64,000 nt of DNA from Anaerolineae bacterium (GTDB lineage Bacteria; Chloroflexota; Anaerolineae; Promineifilales; Promineifilaceae), in the NCBI GenBank assembly GCA_020848035.1, contig JADLAX010000034.1, forward strand, positions 86,650 through 150,649, read 5' to 3'. Within the stretch, counting starts at the first letter, position 1. Every line of letters begins with the position of its first letter. The notes under the pieces were generated by a model. The model was not told where the DNA came from and did not search any database. It saw nothing but the letters and a program-made list of their open reading frames with translations. This document shows, in pieces, positions 35,330 through 43,269 of this stretch. The translations under genes were made by a program, and so were the position numbers.

Positions 35330-36061
35330 TTACGGCCGGTAGACGGTGCCTACCAGCCCATCGTATTGTAATCCAGCCAGCGCATTTGTCACAGAATCAC
35401 GATCGATCTGGCCCACGGCCGTTTCTGCCTCGGCCATTGCCTGGAAGATCAGCTGCATGGCGTCGTAGGTGGCAGCGGCATAAGGGCCAGCCGTCTCGTC
35501 AAAGGGGGTGACGGCATTGTAGGCGGTGGCAAAGTCAGCGGGCAGCAGCACGGGGTCTTGAGTGATGAATGGCGCACTGCCCAGCGGCAGCAGGGCGAGG
35601 TTGGCATCGGCGTAGAGGGGTTGGGCTACGGCCGTTGTTTCCCCCAGCCCATGCCCAATGACGGCAATAACAGCAGGATCGACGGTGAGGGAAGCGGCCG
35701 TTTCCGCCGCCAGCAGTCCGTCACCCCTATCATCTAGAGCCACCAGCGCTACCCGATAGCCACCGATGCCGCCCGCCTGGTTCACTTCGCGCACCGCCAG
35801 CCGCGCCGCGTAAATCGCGTCGTAACCCAGCTCCCGCTGCGCCCCTTCAAACGGCGCCACCAGCCCAATTTTGACCACCGGCGGCACGCTGGCGCAGGCG
35901 GTAAGCAGCAAAAGAGTGAAAAGTGAAACGTGAAACGTGAAACGAAGGGGCGAGGCAGGTGCAAAATACCTTTGTCGGACAGAATGATCTAATTCACACC
36001 TGCCTAGCCCCTTCGCCAGTAGCAAGTAGCAGGTAGCAAGTAACGATTTACCATTTACCAT
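35330..36061 (-). CDS. Reduced LIV-type ABC substrate-binding lipoprotein
   Basis: After a lipobox-like LLLLTAC the mature part of about 185 residues matches branched-chain amino-acid binding proteins at both ends: VVKIGLVAPFEGAQRELG, REVNQAGGIGGY and AVIGHGLGETTAVAQPLY, then the C-terminal YAAATYDAMQLIFQAM. The family is about twice as long, so the middle (much of both lobes) is missing and ligand binding is doubtful. The residues before and within the signal peptide (RFTFHVSLFTLL) are coded by a GTGAAACG-type repeat, and the start codon is uncertain. No permease genes are adjacent. Confidence 0.6.
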   Translation of the reverse strand: MVNGKSLLATCYLLLAKGLGRCELDHSVRQRYFAPASPLRFTFHVSLFTLLLLTACASVPPVVKIGLVAPFEGAQRELGYDAIYAARLAVREVNQAGGIGGYRVALVALDDRGDGLLAAETAASLTVDPAVIAVIGHGLGETTAVAQPLYADANLALLPLGSAPFITQDPVLLPADFATAYNAVTPFDETAGPYAAATYDAMQLIFQAMAEAETAVGQIDRDSVTNALAGLQYDGLVGTVYRP

Positions 36062-36085
36062 TTACCATTTACCATTCACCATTCT
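35912..36085. repeat. Composite repeat region with three word families
   Basis: GTGAAACG words (35915-35945), a 19-nt inverted pair (35943-35961 / 35997-36015, CGAAGGGGCGAGGCAGGTG type), AGTAGCAAGTAGCAGGTAGC, and TTTACCATTTACCATT iterations up to 36085. Part of it is translated as the N-terminus of the lipoprotein. Confidence 0.7.
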
Positions 36086-37230
36086 CAGCGGCAGCGCTGG
36101 ACATTGGCCAGATGCTCCTCGTAGGTAACGCTAAACGCATGGCTGCCAGGAACGGCCGCTTGGCAATCCGCCACAAAAAAGATGAAAGGCGTCTCCGCCG
36201 GGAAAGCCACCGCCTCCAGCGACGACAGGCTGGGGTTGGCAATTGGTCCCGGCGGCAGCCCGGCGTAGCGATAAGTGTTGTAGGGCGAATCCAGCTCCAA
36301 ATCGACCAGCCAGAGCGGTGATTTCCACCAGCTGTCGCTTTCCGGCTGGTAACCCAGCGGATACTGCACCGTGGGGTCCGCTTCCAGCCGCATCCCCTGG
36401 GCCAGCCGGTTATAAAAAACGCCCGCGATAACCGGCCGTTCGCTGGCGACCACCGCCTCGCGCTCCACAATCGCCGCCAGGGTGACGGCCTGGTGGATGG
36501 TGAGTCCTTGTGTTTGGTACCCCTGGCGCATGTCGGCCGTGACGCGCCGGTCAAAGGTGCGCAGCATCAAATCGACCAGGTAAACCGCGTCGGCATCCAG
36601 CGGCACGCGGTAGGTGTCGGGGAAGAGGAAGCCTTCAAGCGTGGTGGTGGCGGGTAAATCGGCCAAAAAAGTGTAAGGAGCCAGATCAAATGCCGCCTGC
36701 CGTTGGGCAATCGCCAAAAATTGGCTGGCGTCGATGTTGGCCGTGGGATTGTCGGCCAGGTAGTCGGCCATCTGCTCCAACCGCCACCCTTCGACAAAAC
36801 GCAGCGTCGCTTCGCGCACAACGGCCGTTGTCAGCGCGGTGGCTATTTGCGGGATGGTCTGCTGGGGATCGACGATGTATTCGCCCGCTTCAAGTTGGGC
36901 GTCCAGACCGTTGTAGCGCAGGTAGTTAAGGAACAGCTCGCTGTTGTTCAGCAGGCCAGCAGCGGCCAAATTGGCGGCAATCGTATCGGCCGTTTCGCCG
37001 GGCGCGATGGTAAACGGCGCGGGGGTGAAGCCAGTGCCCGCAGGCAGCTCCAATTCGTCGGCGTTGGCCGCCAGGTAAGCCTGGAGGTAGAGGTCGCGCG
37101 GTTGAAGGGAACGGCCGTCGCCGCCCACCACACTCGCCCCACCCCGCCACTGAAAATAAAACAGCAGCCCCGCTACCAGACAGGCTGTCAGCACCACCAT
37201 CAGCAGCGCCGACCGCACCACACAGCCCAA
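36085..37230 (-). CDS. mltG: Endolytic murein transglycosylase MltG
   Basis: Cleaves nascent glycan strands and helps set their length. The 381-residue protein has a membrane helix at about 8-27, a LysM-like subdomain (PFTIAPGETADTIAANL) and a YceG catalytic domain with the Glu of IVEREA, GVFYNRLAQGMRLEADPTVQY, SPYNTYRYAGLPPGPIANPS. The only usable start is TTG 37230; upstream codons to the in-frame TGA contain no ATG, GTG or TTG although a GAGGTGAG site lies near 37310, so a rare start codon (ATC) is possible. It belongs to the alaS-ruvX-mltG neighbourhood. Confidence 0.93.
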   Translation of the reverse strand: MGCVVRSALLMVVLTACLVAGLLFYFQWRGGASVVGGDGRSLQPRDLYLQAYLAANADELELPAGTGFTPAPFTIAPGETADTIAANLAAAGLLNNSELFLNYLRYNGLDAQLEAGEYIVDPQQTIPQIATALTTAVVREATLRFVEGWRLEQMADYLADNPTANIDASQFLAIAQRQAAFDLAPYTFLADLPATTTLEGFLFPDTYRVPLDADAVYLVDLMLRTFDRRVTADMRQGYQTQGLTIHQAVTLAAIVEREAVVASERPVIAGVFYNRLAQGMRLEADPTVQYPLGYQPESDSWWKSPLWLVDLELDSPYNTYRYAGLPPGPIANPSLSSLEAVAFPAETPFIFFVADCQAAVPGSHAFSVTYEEHLANVQRCR

Positions 37231-37332
37231 CGACCGGCGCTTCGGGCTGTGGACAGGTTCTTGAAACGGATCCTTGCGGCGCGGCGGCCGACTTTTTTGC
37301 GTATCGATAACTCACCTCTGCCAAAACATGAA

Positions 37333-37389
37333 CAAAGATTTCGCAGATTACACAGATGAAAAAATCTTATAAATCTGCGAAATCTGTTG
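37333..37389. repeat. Intergenic hairpin AGATTTCGCAGATT / AATCTGCGAAATCT
   Basis: A perfect 14-bp inverted repeat between ruvX and mltG. Confidence 0.65.
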
Positions 37390-37402
37390 ATATAAGTCCA
37401 AT

Positions 37403-37834
37403 TTACGCACGATGCGCGTCCAGGTAACTTTGCAAAATAAACGCTGCGGCCACGGCATCCACCTGCTGGCGGGCTTTTTTGCCCCGCTTGCCGCGCTGGC
37501 GCAGGCTGTCTTCGGCCTGGACGGTGGTAAAGCTTTCATCCCAAAACTGGATCGGTACGGCGCACTGCTGGCTGAACTCGGCAATGTAGTCACGAATCCA
37601 GACGGCCGTATCGCTATCCCCACCCTCACTCGTCGTTGGCAAACCCACCAGTAGCAGCGTCACCTTTTGCTCAGCCAAAATTTGCTGGTAGCGAGCGAAA
37701 TCTTCGTCGCGAGACTTCCGCTGCACCACGCCATACGATTGGGCAATCGTCCGCGTCGGGTCGCTGAGGGCCACACCCACGCGCTTGCTGCCCAAATCCA
37801 GGGCCATGACGCGGCCAGGTAAACGGTTGTTCAC
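37403..37834 (-). CDS. ruvX: Putative Holliday junction resolvase / pre-16S rRNA nuclease RuvX (YqgF)
   Basis: The 143-residue RNase H-fold nuclease has the first Asp in MALDLGSKRVGVA, LLVGLPTTSEG, WDESFTTVQAE and DAVAAAFILQSYLD. YqgF acts in 16S rRNA 5'-end maturation and is proposed in recombination. Start GTG 37834 overlaps the Nudix stop as GTGA, so the genes are coupled. Confidence 0.93.
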   Translation of the reverse strand: MNNRLPGRVMALDLGSKRVGVALSDPTRTIAQSYGVVQRKSRDEDFARYQQILAEQKVTLLLVGLPTTSEGGDSDTAVWIRDYIAEFSQQCAVPIQFWDESFTTVQAEDSLRQRGKRGKKARQQVDAVAAAFILQSYLDAHRA

Positions 37835-38385
37835 TCGCCCAGTTCTCCCAACGCCCGCAGCGCATAAAACAGGGCACTTTGCTGCACCGAATCCACAATT
37901 TCCCCGGCAAACAGCATCTGCTTCACCTGGGCAATGGGCAGTTTGAGCAGTTCCATCTCTTCGGTGTGGTCCCAGGCGGTTACGGCCGTTTCCACACACC
38001 CCGTTGCCAAAAAGTAGTAGGCATGGCAGGCAAACCGCGCCGGGTCGGGCGCACCGCTGCCGATGGGCACGATGGCCGCGCAGCTGTGCCCCGTCTCTTC
38101 CAGCAGCTCGCGCTGGGCCGTCTCCAGAGCCGATTCCCCCGCATCAATCAGACCGCCCGGCGTTTCCAGCAATGTCTTACCCAGGCCGTGCCGATAAATG
38201 CGCAGCAGCAGCACTTCGCCCTCCGGCGTAACCGGCACCACGTTCACATAGCTGCGGCTCTCGACGATGTAGTAGGGATCGACAAGACGGCCGTTGCTCA
38301 TCTCACACGTATCCGCCCGCACCGCAATCCACTCATTTTGCAGTAAATATTCCGAATTGAGCACTTTCCAATCTAGTTGATGCAT
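37831..38385 (-). CDS. Nudix hydrolase, ADP-ribose pyrophosphatase-like
   Basis: The 184-residue protein has the Nudix box GGLIDAGESALETAQRELLEETG (shown in parts: GG, REL and EETG at the expected spacing), preceded by VVPVTPEGEVLLLRIYRHG. It is likely to hydrolyse ADP-ribose or another nucleoside-diphosphate compound. The start is ATG 38385 (MHQLDWK); upstream codons fall in a repeat. It lies at the head of the Nudix-ruvX-mltG run. Confidence 0.9.
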   Translation of the reverse strand: MHQLDWKVLNSEYLLQNEWIAVRADTCEMSNGRLVDPYYIVESRSYVNVVPVTPEGEVLLLRIYRHGLGKTLLETPGGLIDAGESALETAQRELLEETGHSCAAIVPIGSGAPDPARFACHAYYFLATGCVETAVTAWDHTEEMELLKLPIAQVKQMLFAGEIVDSVQQSALFYALRALGELGE

Positions 38386-38397
38386 GTTTTTTTCTTT

Positions 38398-38425
38398 TGC
38401 CACAGAGAACACAGAGGTTTAAGAG
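38398..38425. repeat. CCACAGAGAACACAGAG word
   Basis: A short copy of the CACAGAG-iterated word also seen near 56038. Confidence 0.4.
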
Positions 38426-38494
38426 AAGATAGCTGTGGCTTTTTTCATTGTCTGGATTACGGCCGTTTTGACTTGTCGTTTCCCCTACGAAACC

Positions 38495-38617
38495 GAACCG
38501 TTACTCGTTCCCACGCTCTGCGTGGGAATGACGACCAGGACGCTCCGCGTCCCGTGCGACGCGGAGCGTCGCCAAGAGCATTCCACGCAGAGCGTGGAAC
38601 GAGAGCTGTACGGTTAC
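38495..38617. repeat. Nested palindromic element GTTCCCACGCTCTGCGTGGGAA
   Basis: Two outer palindromes (CCCACGCTCTGCGTGGG; TTCCACGCAGAGCGTGGAA) are inverse complements of each other and flank a central GACGCTCCGCGTC...GACGCGGAGCGTC hairpin. Outermost bases ACCGTTACTCG and GAGAGCTGTACGGT also pair roughly. It looks like a REP/MITE-like mobile palindrome, with no transposase nearby. The rest of 38386-38626 has one ACGGCCGT. Confidence 0.8.
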
Positions 38618-38626
38618 TAACCATTT

Positions 38627-40207
38627 TTACGGTTCAATCTCCGTCTGAATCCGCGTTGTCAGGTATGGCACCCGGTTAAACCAGACCGGCCAGATCTCCA
38701 GCGTGGGCACGGCGCGCAGGGGGAGGTTTTGGTAGAGGTAGGCTGCGGCCGTTTCTGGTTCCTGCCCGGTAACGGCCGTCACCGGCCCATCCAGCGCCAA
38801 ATTGGCCGCCACAACTCCCTCGCCAATCATCGAAAAGGTCACCCGGCCCGACTCATCCACCGCCACCACGCTGCCGCTGCTGAAGCGAATGCTGTCCGGC
38901 ACCAGGGTAAAACCATCCGGCACCACCTGCCCCAGCGAATCAAAGGCTAAACCGGAAGCGATGGTGGTATCAACGGCCGTTCCCTGCAATTCCGCCCGCA
39001 GCACCAGGGTGAGTTCGGCCGTCTGCTCACCCACCTCATGCGAAAACGTCTCGTCCAAAATGGTCACGAGACGCACCGCATCTTTCGACAGAAATTCACG
39101 CTCCGTCAGCTGCGCTTCCATGTTGGCCAGGGCCACCGCCTGCAAAAATTGCCGCGCCTGCGCCCGCAGCCGCTCCTGATCTTCAGCGGCGACAGCGGTC
39201 GTTTCGCGCACCGCCCCGCCCGTCATCTCGGCCAGGTTACGCACCTCCACCTGCAAATCGAGCGGGCCTTCGACCCGGTTCACCAGGTTGGCCGCCACAT
39301 TGCCCTGCGGCCCGGGCTCCTCAGCAATGACCTCCACTTCGGCCGTGCTGCCCACCGCCTCGGCCAGCACCACCTCTTCCAGCGTCTGGAAAGTAATGCT
39401 GCTGCCGTCCGACGTGCTGACGCGAGTACCGGCCGGAATCGTCACGCCCTGGGCCAGCTCATTGACAAACAGCACCGTGCCCCGCGCCGGGGCATCGGGC
39501 AGCTCGATGGAACCAGTGGTAGCCACGCTGGTTTGCCACGACTCGGTCGTCGTCAGCAGCCGGGCCGGGACGGTGTTTAGGGCGTAATCCACCGCTTCCA
39601 CCGCCGGATCAGCAATGACGGCCCGCTCTACCTGGACGGTTTTGGTCTCGGGCTGCAAAATAATGGTGGCACCGGGCACGGCGTAGGTAAAAGCGGCGTA
39701 CAAAATGGCGAGAGTCAGGCAAAAGAGGGCAATGGCCAGGTAACGCACCAGCCACAGCCGCAGGGTGGATTGGGGGGCGAGGCGGCGGTTCATTTCCTGG
39801 CGGTCGGCGGCATCGAGGGTGGGATACGGCCGTTTCGGCCAGTTCGAACCAGGCGAGTCAAAAAAATCATCCCGCTCACCAGCCCCCACCGTGGGCAGCC
39901 CCACCCGCTCACGCCGCTTCCGGCCGCGCCACCAGCCCCGGCGGCTTGTCTCCGCCAGCGCCACCGAGGGAAAAACGGGCAGACCAATCGCCTGGGCCTG
40001 TCGGGTAATCGGCACGTCGGGTGTTACCAAGCCCACTTCCAACCGCTGCCGGTCGGCAAAACGACGCAGGCGCACCAGGTCCAACCCCTCGCGCAGCACA
40101 CCACCAGCCTCCGGCAGCACCAGCAGCGTCCGCGGCTCACCTGCCCAGGTCAGCCGGTCACAAATGGAGATGATGTCGTCAGAATCGTCGAGGTGGATGA
40201 TGTGCAT
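38627..40207 (-). CDS. Baseplate J/gp47-domain membrane protein
   Basis: The 526-residue protein has an N-terminal cytoplasmic part of about 145 residues (starts MHIIHLDDSDDIISI) and one membrane helix (about 153-174, YLAIALFCLTLAILYAAFTY). The external part shows the baseplate-J pattern ARGTVLFVNELAQGVTIPAGTRV, EVVLAEAVG and VIAEEPGPQGNVAANLVN. This family is common in Chloroflexota and Cyanobacteria outside phages. It lies between alaS and the Nudix gene. A role in the envelope is inferred. Confidence 0.85.
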   Translation of the reverse strand: MHIIHLDDSDDIISICDRLTWAGEPRTLLVLPEAGGVLREGLDLVRLRRFADRQRLEVGLVTPDVPITRQAQAIGLPVFPSVALAETSRRGWWRGRKRRERVGLPTVGAGERDDFFDSPGSNWPKRPYPTLDAADRQEMNRRLAPQSTLRLWLVRYLAIALFCLTLAILYAAFTYAVPGATIILQPETKTVQVERAVIADPAVEAVDYALNTVPARLLTTTESWQTSVATTGSIELPDAPARGTVLFVNELAQGVTIPAGTRVSTSDGSSITFQTLEEVVLAEAVGSTAEVEVIAEEPGPQGNVAANLVNRVEGPLDLQVEVRNLAEMTGGAVRETTAVAAEDQERLRAQARQFLQAVALANMEAQLTEREFLSKDAVRLVTILDETFSHEVGEQTAELTLVLRAELQGTAVDTTIASGLAFDSLGQVVPDGFTLVPDSIRFSSGSVVAVDESGRVTFSMIGEGVVAANLALDGPVTAVTGQEPETAAAYLYQNLPLRAVPTLEIWPVWFNRVPYLTTRIQTEIEP

Positions 40208-40213
40208 GAAGGG

Positions 40214-40277
40214 GATTAGAGATTAGAGACTGGAGATTGGAGACTTTTTAGTCTCTAGTCATCCAGTCTCTAGTCTC
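40214..40277. repeat. Hairpin of the GGAGATTGGAGACT family
   Basis: GATTAGAGATTAGAGACTGG and the complementary AGTCTCTAGTCATCCAGTCT. It separates alaS from the baseplate-J gene. Confidence 0.8.
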
Positions 40278-40281
40278 ATTA

Positions 40282-42966
40282 TTAACTTAGCGCCTTCTCA
40301 ATCAAACTCGGCACCAGTGCCAGCGCCTCTGGCAGTTTGGACGCATCCTTGCCGCCCGCCTGGGCCATGTCGGGGCGACCGCCGCCGCCGCCGCCCACCA
40401 CTTTGGCCACGTCGCGCACAATGTCGCCCGCCTTGAGGCCGCGCGGGATCAAATCTTTGGTAACGGCGACGATGAAGATTGGTTTGCCGCCGTTGACTGT
40501 GGCCAGGACGGCCGTTCCCGACCCCACCACATCGCGGAAGCGATCCGCCATCTGGCGCAGGCCGTCCACATCCACGCCGTCCACCTGGGCGGTGAGCAAT
40601 TTTACACCCGCCACCTCCTGCGTCTGGGCCAGGATCGAATCGAACTGGAACCCGGCCAGCTTCTGCTGCATCTGCTCGATGCGCTTTTGCGCCGCCTTTT
40701 GCTCCGCTTGCAGCGCCTCGATGCGCGATTCCAGCTCAGCGATGGGCACATTCAGGTGGCCCGCCAGCCGGTCTAGCAAATTCAGCCGCTCGGCAATGAG
40801 CTGGCGTGCGGCGCGACCGGTCACCGCCTCCACGCGGCGCACACCTGCCGAAACGGCCCCCTCGCTAATGAAGCGGAACAGGCCAATGTCGTTGGTCTCA
40901 GAGACGTGCAGACCACCGCAGAGTTCGAAGCTGTACGGCCGTTCGCCTTCATAACCAATCTGCACCGTGCGCACAATCTCGCCGTACTTTTCGCCAAAGA
41001 GGGCCATCGCCCCCTGGCCAATCGCCTCTTTCTGGCCCATGTACTCGATGGCCACGGGATAATTGGCCAGAATTGCATCGTTGATTTTGCCTTCAATTTC
41101 GGCCAGCGTGGTGTGGTCTACGCCGTGGTCGTGGGTGAAGTCGAAGCGCAGCCGGTCTGGGGCCACCAGCGAACCCGCCTGGGTGACGTGGGTGCCCAGC
41201 CGGTCACGCAATTCCTGGTGCAAAATGTGGGTGGCGGTGTGGTTGCGGCGAATGTCGCTGCGGCGGGCATCGTCCACCTGCAAACGGACGGGCTGGTTCA
41301 GGCTAAATTCGCCCTGAACCACCTCGCCTACCTGTACCACCAGGCCGTTGAGCGGCTTGCGCGTGTCGTTGACGCGGAAAATGGAGGTGCCGTTCAGCCC
41401 CACAATCTGGCCCTTGTCGCTGACCTCACCACCGGACTCGACGTAGAAGTTGGCAACGGCCGTTACCATCTCCACCTTATCGCCCACTTTCACCGACTTA
41501 ACCAATTCGCCATCTTTGATGAGGCCCACAATTTCCGACTCGGTCTCCGCGCCCAGGTACGGGTCGTACTCCACGCCGCCTTCAAGCTGGCCGGTGGATT
41601 GGAGATTGGTGAGAAGACGGCCGTATACGCCCGTCTCCGCGCTGTATTCACCAAAAGCCCCCTTGCCGCTGGCCACGGCGTGCGCCTCACGCGCCGCGTT
41701 GTACCCTTTTTCATCAACGGTGAAGCCGCGCTCCTGTACCACGTCGCGGGTAATTTCCAGCGGCAGGCCGTGGGTGGCGTACAAATCAAAGGCCACCTCG
41801 CCAGAAATCTCTTTTTCGCCCTTCTCGTTCAGCTCCGTCATGACGTGATGCAGCTGCACCAGCGCCGACTCCAGGGTACGGGCAAATTTCTTCTCTTCCT
41901 GCGTCAAGGTGCGCAGCACGTGTTCCTCACGCAGCTTCAGCTCGGGGTACGCCTCGCCCATTTGCGCGATGTACACTTTAGCCACCTCGGCCAAAAACGG
42001 CCCGGTGAAGCCGATGCTAAAGCCAAAGCGCACCGCCCGCCGGATGATCATGCGCAGCACGTAACCGGCCCCAGTGCTGCCGGGGCGCACGCCGTCGGCA
42101 ATCAAAAAGGTCGCCGCCCGGCCGTGGTCGGCAATGACGCGGTAGCCCACCAGATGCTCCTGGCGCAGCTCGTCGCTGTCGCCCAGCAGTGCCTGCACGC
42201 GGTCCAGCGCTCCGCTAAACAGGTCGGTGTCGTAGTTGTTGTCTTTGCGCTGCATGATACGCACCATGCGCTCCAGACCTAAACCGGTGTCAACAGATGG
42301 TTTAGGCAGTGGGGTCAGGCTGCCGTCTTTCTCCCGATTGAACTGCATAAAAACCAGGTTCCAGAATTCCAGGAACTCCTCGTCATCGTCGGCATTGAGG
42401 CGACGGCCGTCGCAGGCAGCCATGTCGCCCATGTAGTAAAAAATCTCGGAGTTGGGGCCACAGGGGCCGGTTTCGCCCATCTCCCAGAAGTTATCTTTTT
42501 TGCCAAAGCGCAGAATTTTTTCGGCGGGCAGGTAGCGCTGCCACAGTTCAAACGATTCGTCGTCATCGGTGTAGATGGTGGCCCAGAGGCGCTCTTCTTC
42601 CAGCGCCAACACGCCCGTCACAAACTGCCAGGCAAAGTCGATCGCTTCTTTTTTGAAGTAGTCGCCAAAGGAGAAGTTGCCCATCATCTCAAAAAAGGTG
42701 TGGTGGCGCGGCGACGGGCCGACGTTTTCCAGGTCGTTGTGCTTGCCCTGGACGCGCATCACTTTTTGGGCGGTGGCGGCACGGGTATACGGCCGTTTCT
42801 CCCTTCCCAAAAACACGTCCACAAACTGGTTCATCCCCGCGTTGGTAAACAGCAGGGTGGGATTGTCATGCTGCGGCAGCGGCGAACTGGCCACCACCTC
42901 ATGATGGACCTCGTTAAAATAATCTAAAAATGCTTTGCGAATTTCGTTACTGGTTGTGGGTCTCAT
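40282..42966 (-). CDS. alaS: Alanyl-tRNA synthetase
   Basis: Charges tRNA-Ala. The 894-residue class II enzyme has SSPLPQHDNPTLLFTNAGMNQF, NVGPSPRHHTFFEMMGNFSFG, the editing-domain zinc ligands HTATH and CGGLH, and the C-terminal DHHA1-type GGGGGGRPDMAQAGG. Start ATG 42966 follows AGAGGA. The upstream region carries a leader-peptide attenuator and a GGAGATTGG hairpin rather than a T-box. Downstream lie the baseplate-J, Nudix, ruvX and mltG genes. Confidence 0.97.
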   Translation of the reverse strand: MRPTTSNEIRKAFLDYFNEVHHEVVASSPLPQHDNPTLLFTNAGMNQFVDVFLGREKRPYTRAATAQKVMRVQGKHNDLENVGPSPRHHTFFEMMGNFSFGDYFKKEAIDFAWQFVTGVLALEEERLWATIYTDDDESFELWQRYLPAEKILRFGKKDNFWEMGETGPCGPNSEIFYYMGDMAACDGRRLNADDDEEFLEFWNLVFMQFNREKDGSLTPLPKPSVDTGLGLERMVRIMQRKDNNYDTDLFSGALDRVQALLGDSDELRQEHLVGYRVIADHGRAATFLIADGVRPGSTGAGYVLRMIIRRAVRFGFSIGFTGPFLAEVAKVYIAQMGEAYPELKLREEHVLRTLTQEEKKFARTLESALVQLHHVMTELNEKGEKEISGEVAFDLYATHGLPLEITRDVVQERGFTVDEKGYNAAREAHAVASGKGAFGEYSAETGVYGRLLTNLQSTGQLEGGVEYDPYLGAETESEIVGLIKDGELVKSVKVGDKVEMVTAVANFYVESGGEVSDKGQIVGLNGTSIFRVNDTRKPLNGLVVQVGEVVQGEFSLNQPVRLQVDDARRSDIRRNHTATHILHQELRDRLGTHVTQAGSLVAPDRLRFDFTHDHGVDHTTLAEIEGKINDAILANYPVAIEYMGQKEAIGQGAMALFGEKYGEIVRTVQIGYEGERPYSFELCGGLHVSETNDIGLFRFISEGAVSAGVRRVEAVTGRAARQLIAERLNLLDRLAGHLNVPIAELESRIEALQAEQKAAQKRIEQMQQKLAGFQFDSILAQTQEVAGVKLLTAQVDGVDVDGLRQMADRFRDVVGSGTAVLATVNGGKPIFIVAVTKDLIPRGLKAGDIVRDVAKVVGGGGGGRPDMAQAGGKDASKLPEALALVPSLIEKALS

Positions 42967-42983
42967 GTTAAATTCCTCTGTCC

Positions 42984-43050
42984 ATTGGAGATTAGAGATT
43001 GGAGATTTGTTAGCACCGCCAATTGCTAATCTCCAATTACCAATCTCTAA
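42984..43050. repeat. Hairpin of the GGAGATTGGAGATT family
   Basis: TTGGAGATTAGAGATTGGAG with a facing CTAATCTCCAATTACCAATC. It lies in the alaS leader between the attenuator and the start codon. Confidence 0.8.
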
Positions 43051-43063
43051 ATTTTACCGTAGC

Positions 43064-43103
43064 AACAAAAAACCGCCAGACTGCTTAAGGTTCAGTCTGG
43101 CGG
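43064..43103 (-). terminator. Attenuator terminator of alaS
   Basis: An 11-bp perfect stem CCGCCAGACTG/CAGTCTGGCGG with loop AACCTTAAG, followed by TTTTTTGTT on the minus strand. It lies 33 nt after the leader-peptide stop. The 5' arm can instead pair with CAGTCTGGC inside the peptide gene. Confidence 0.93.
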
Positions 43104-43135
43104 CGAAAGTGCTGCGCTTAAATTGTGGTGAAAAC

Positions 43136-43234
43136 TCAGGCAGCAGCAATTGCCAGACTGTTCGTCTGGGCGGCGGCTGCGGCGGCGCTTAGGCTGGTGC
43201 CTTTACGCGGGTGAGTCATCACAAAGGTCAACAT
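43136..43234 (-). CDS. Alanine-rich leader peptide of alaS (attenuator peptide, proposed)
   Basis: A 32-residue open frame starting MLTFVMTHPRKG and ending in SAAAAAAQTNSLAIAAA, with 10 Ala in the last 16 residues. The six-Ala run is coded at 43169-43186 (GCC GCC GCA GCC GCC GCC). The promoter places the start point on the A of the ATG, so the mRNA would be leaderless and no Shine-Dalgarno site is seen. Right after the run lie CCAGAC (43164-43169), GTCTGG (43153-43158) and the terminator arms. Ribosomes stalled at Ala codons would cover the first segment and free the second to block the terminator. This is the layout of trp/phe-type attenuation applied to alanyl-tRNA charging. Confidence 0.82.
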   Translation of the reverse strand: MLTFVMTHPRKGTSLSAAAAAAQTNSLAIAAA

Positions 43235-43240
43235 GGGCAG

Positions 43241-43269
43241 ATGGTAACAAATCACTCCTGGGGTGTCAA
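43241..43269 (-). promoter_or_regulatory. Promoter of the alaS leader (TTGACA-17-TACCAT)
   Basis: -35 TTGACA 43264-43269 and -10 TACCAT 43241-43246 with an exact 17-bp spacer, and 6 nt from the -10 to the ATG. The -35 lies inside the 3' end of the upstream lipoprotein gene. Confidence 0.82.

Noticed and set aside
35330..36061. Complete amino-acid ABC importer
   Set aside because: No permease or ATPase gene is adjacent and the binding protein lacks its middle half.
38627..40207. Prophage, because of a baseplate J domain
   Set aside because: No other phage genes are near; the protein has a membrane helix and sits in a conserved housekeeping neighbourhood.
42967..43251. T-box for alaS, by analogy with both valS genes
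   Set aside because: No GGTGG-ACCGCG T-box sequence is present; the region holds the Ala-rich frame and terminator instead.
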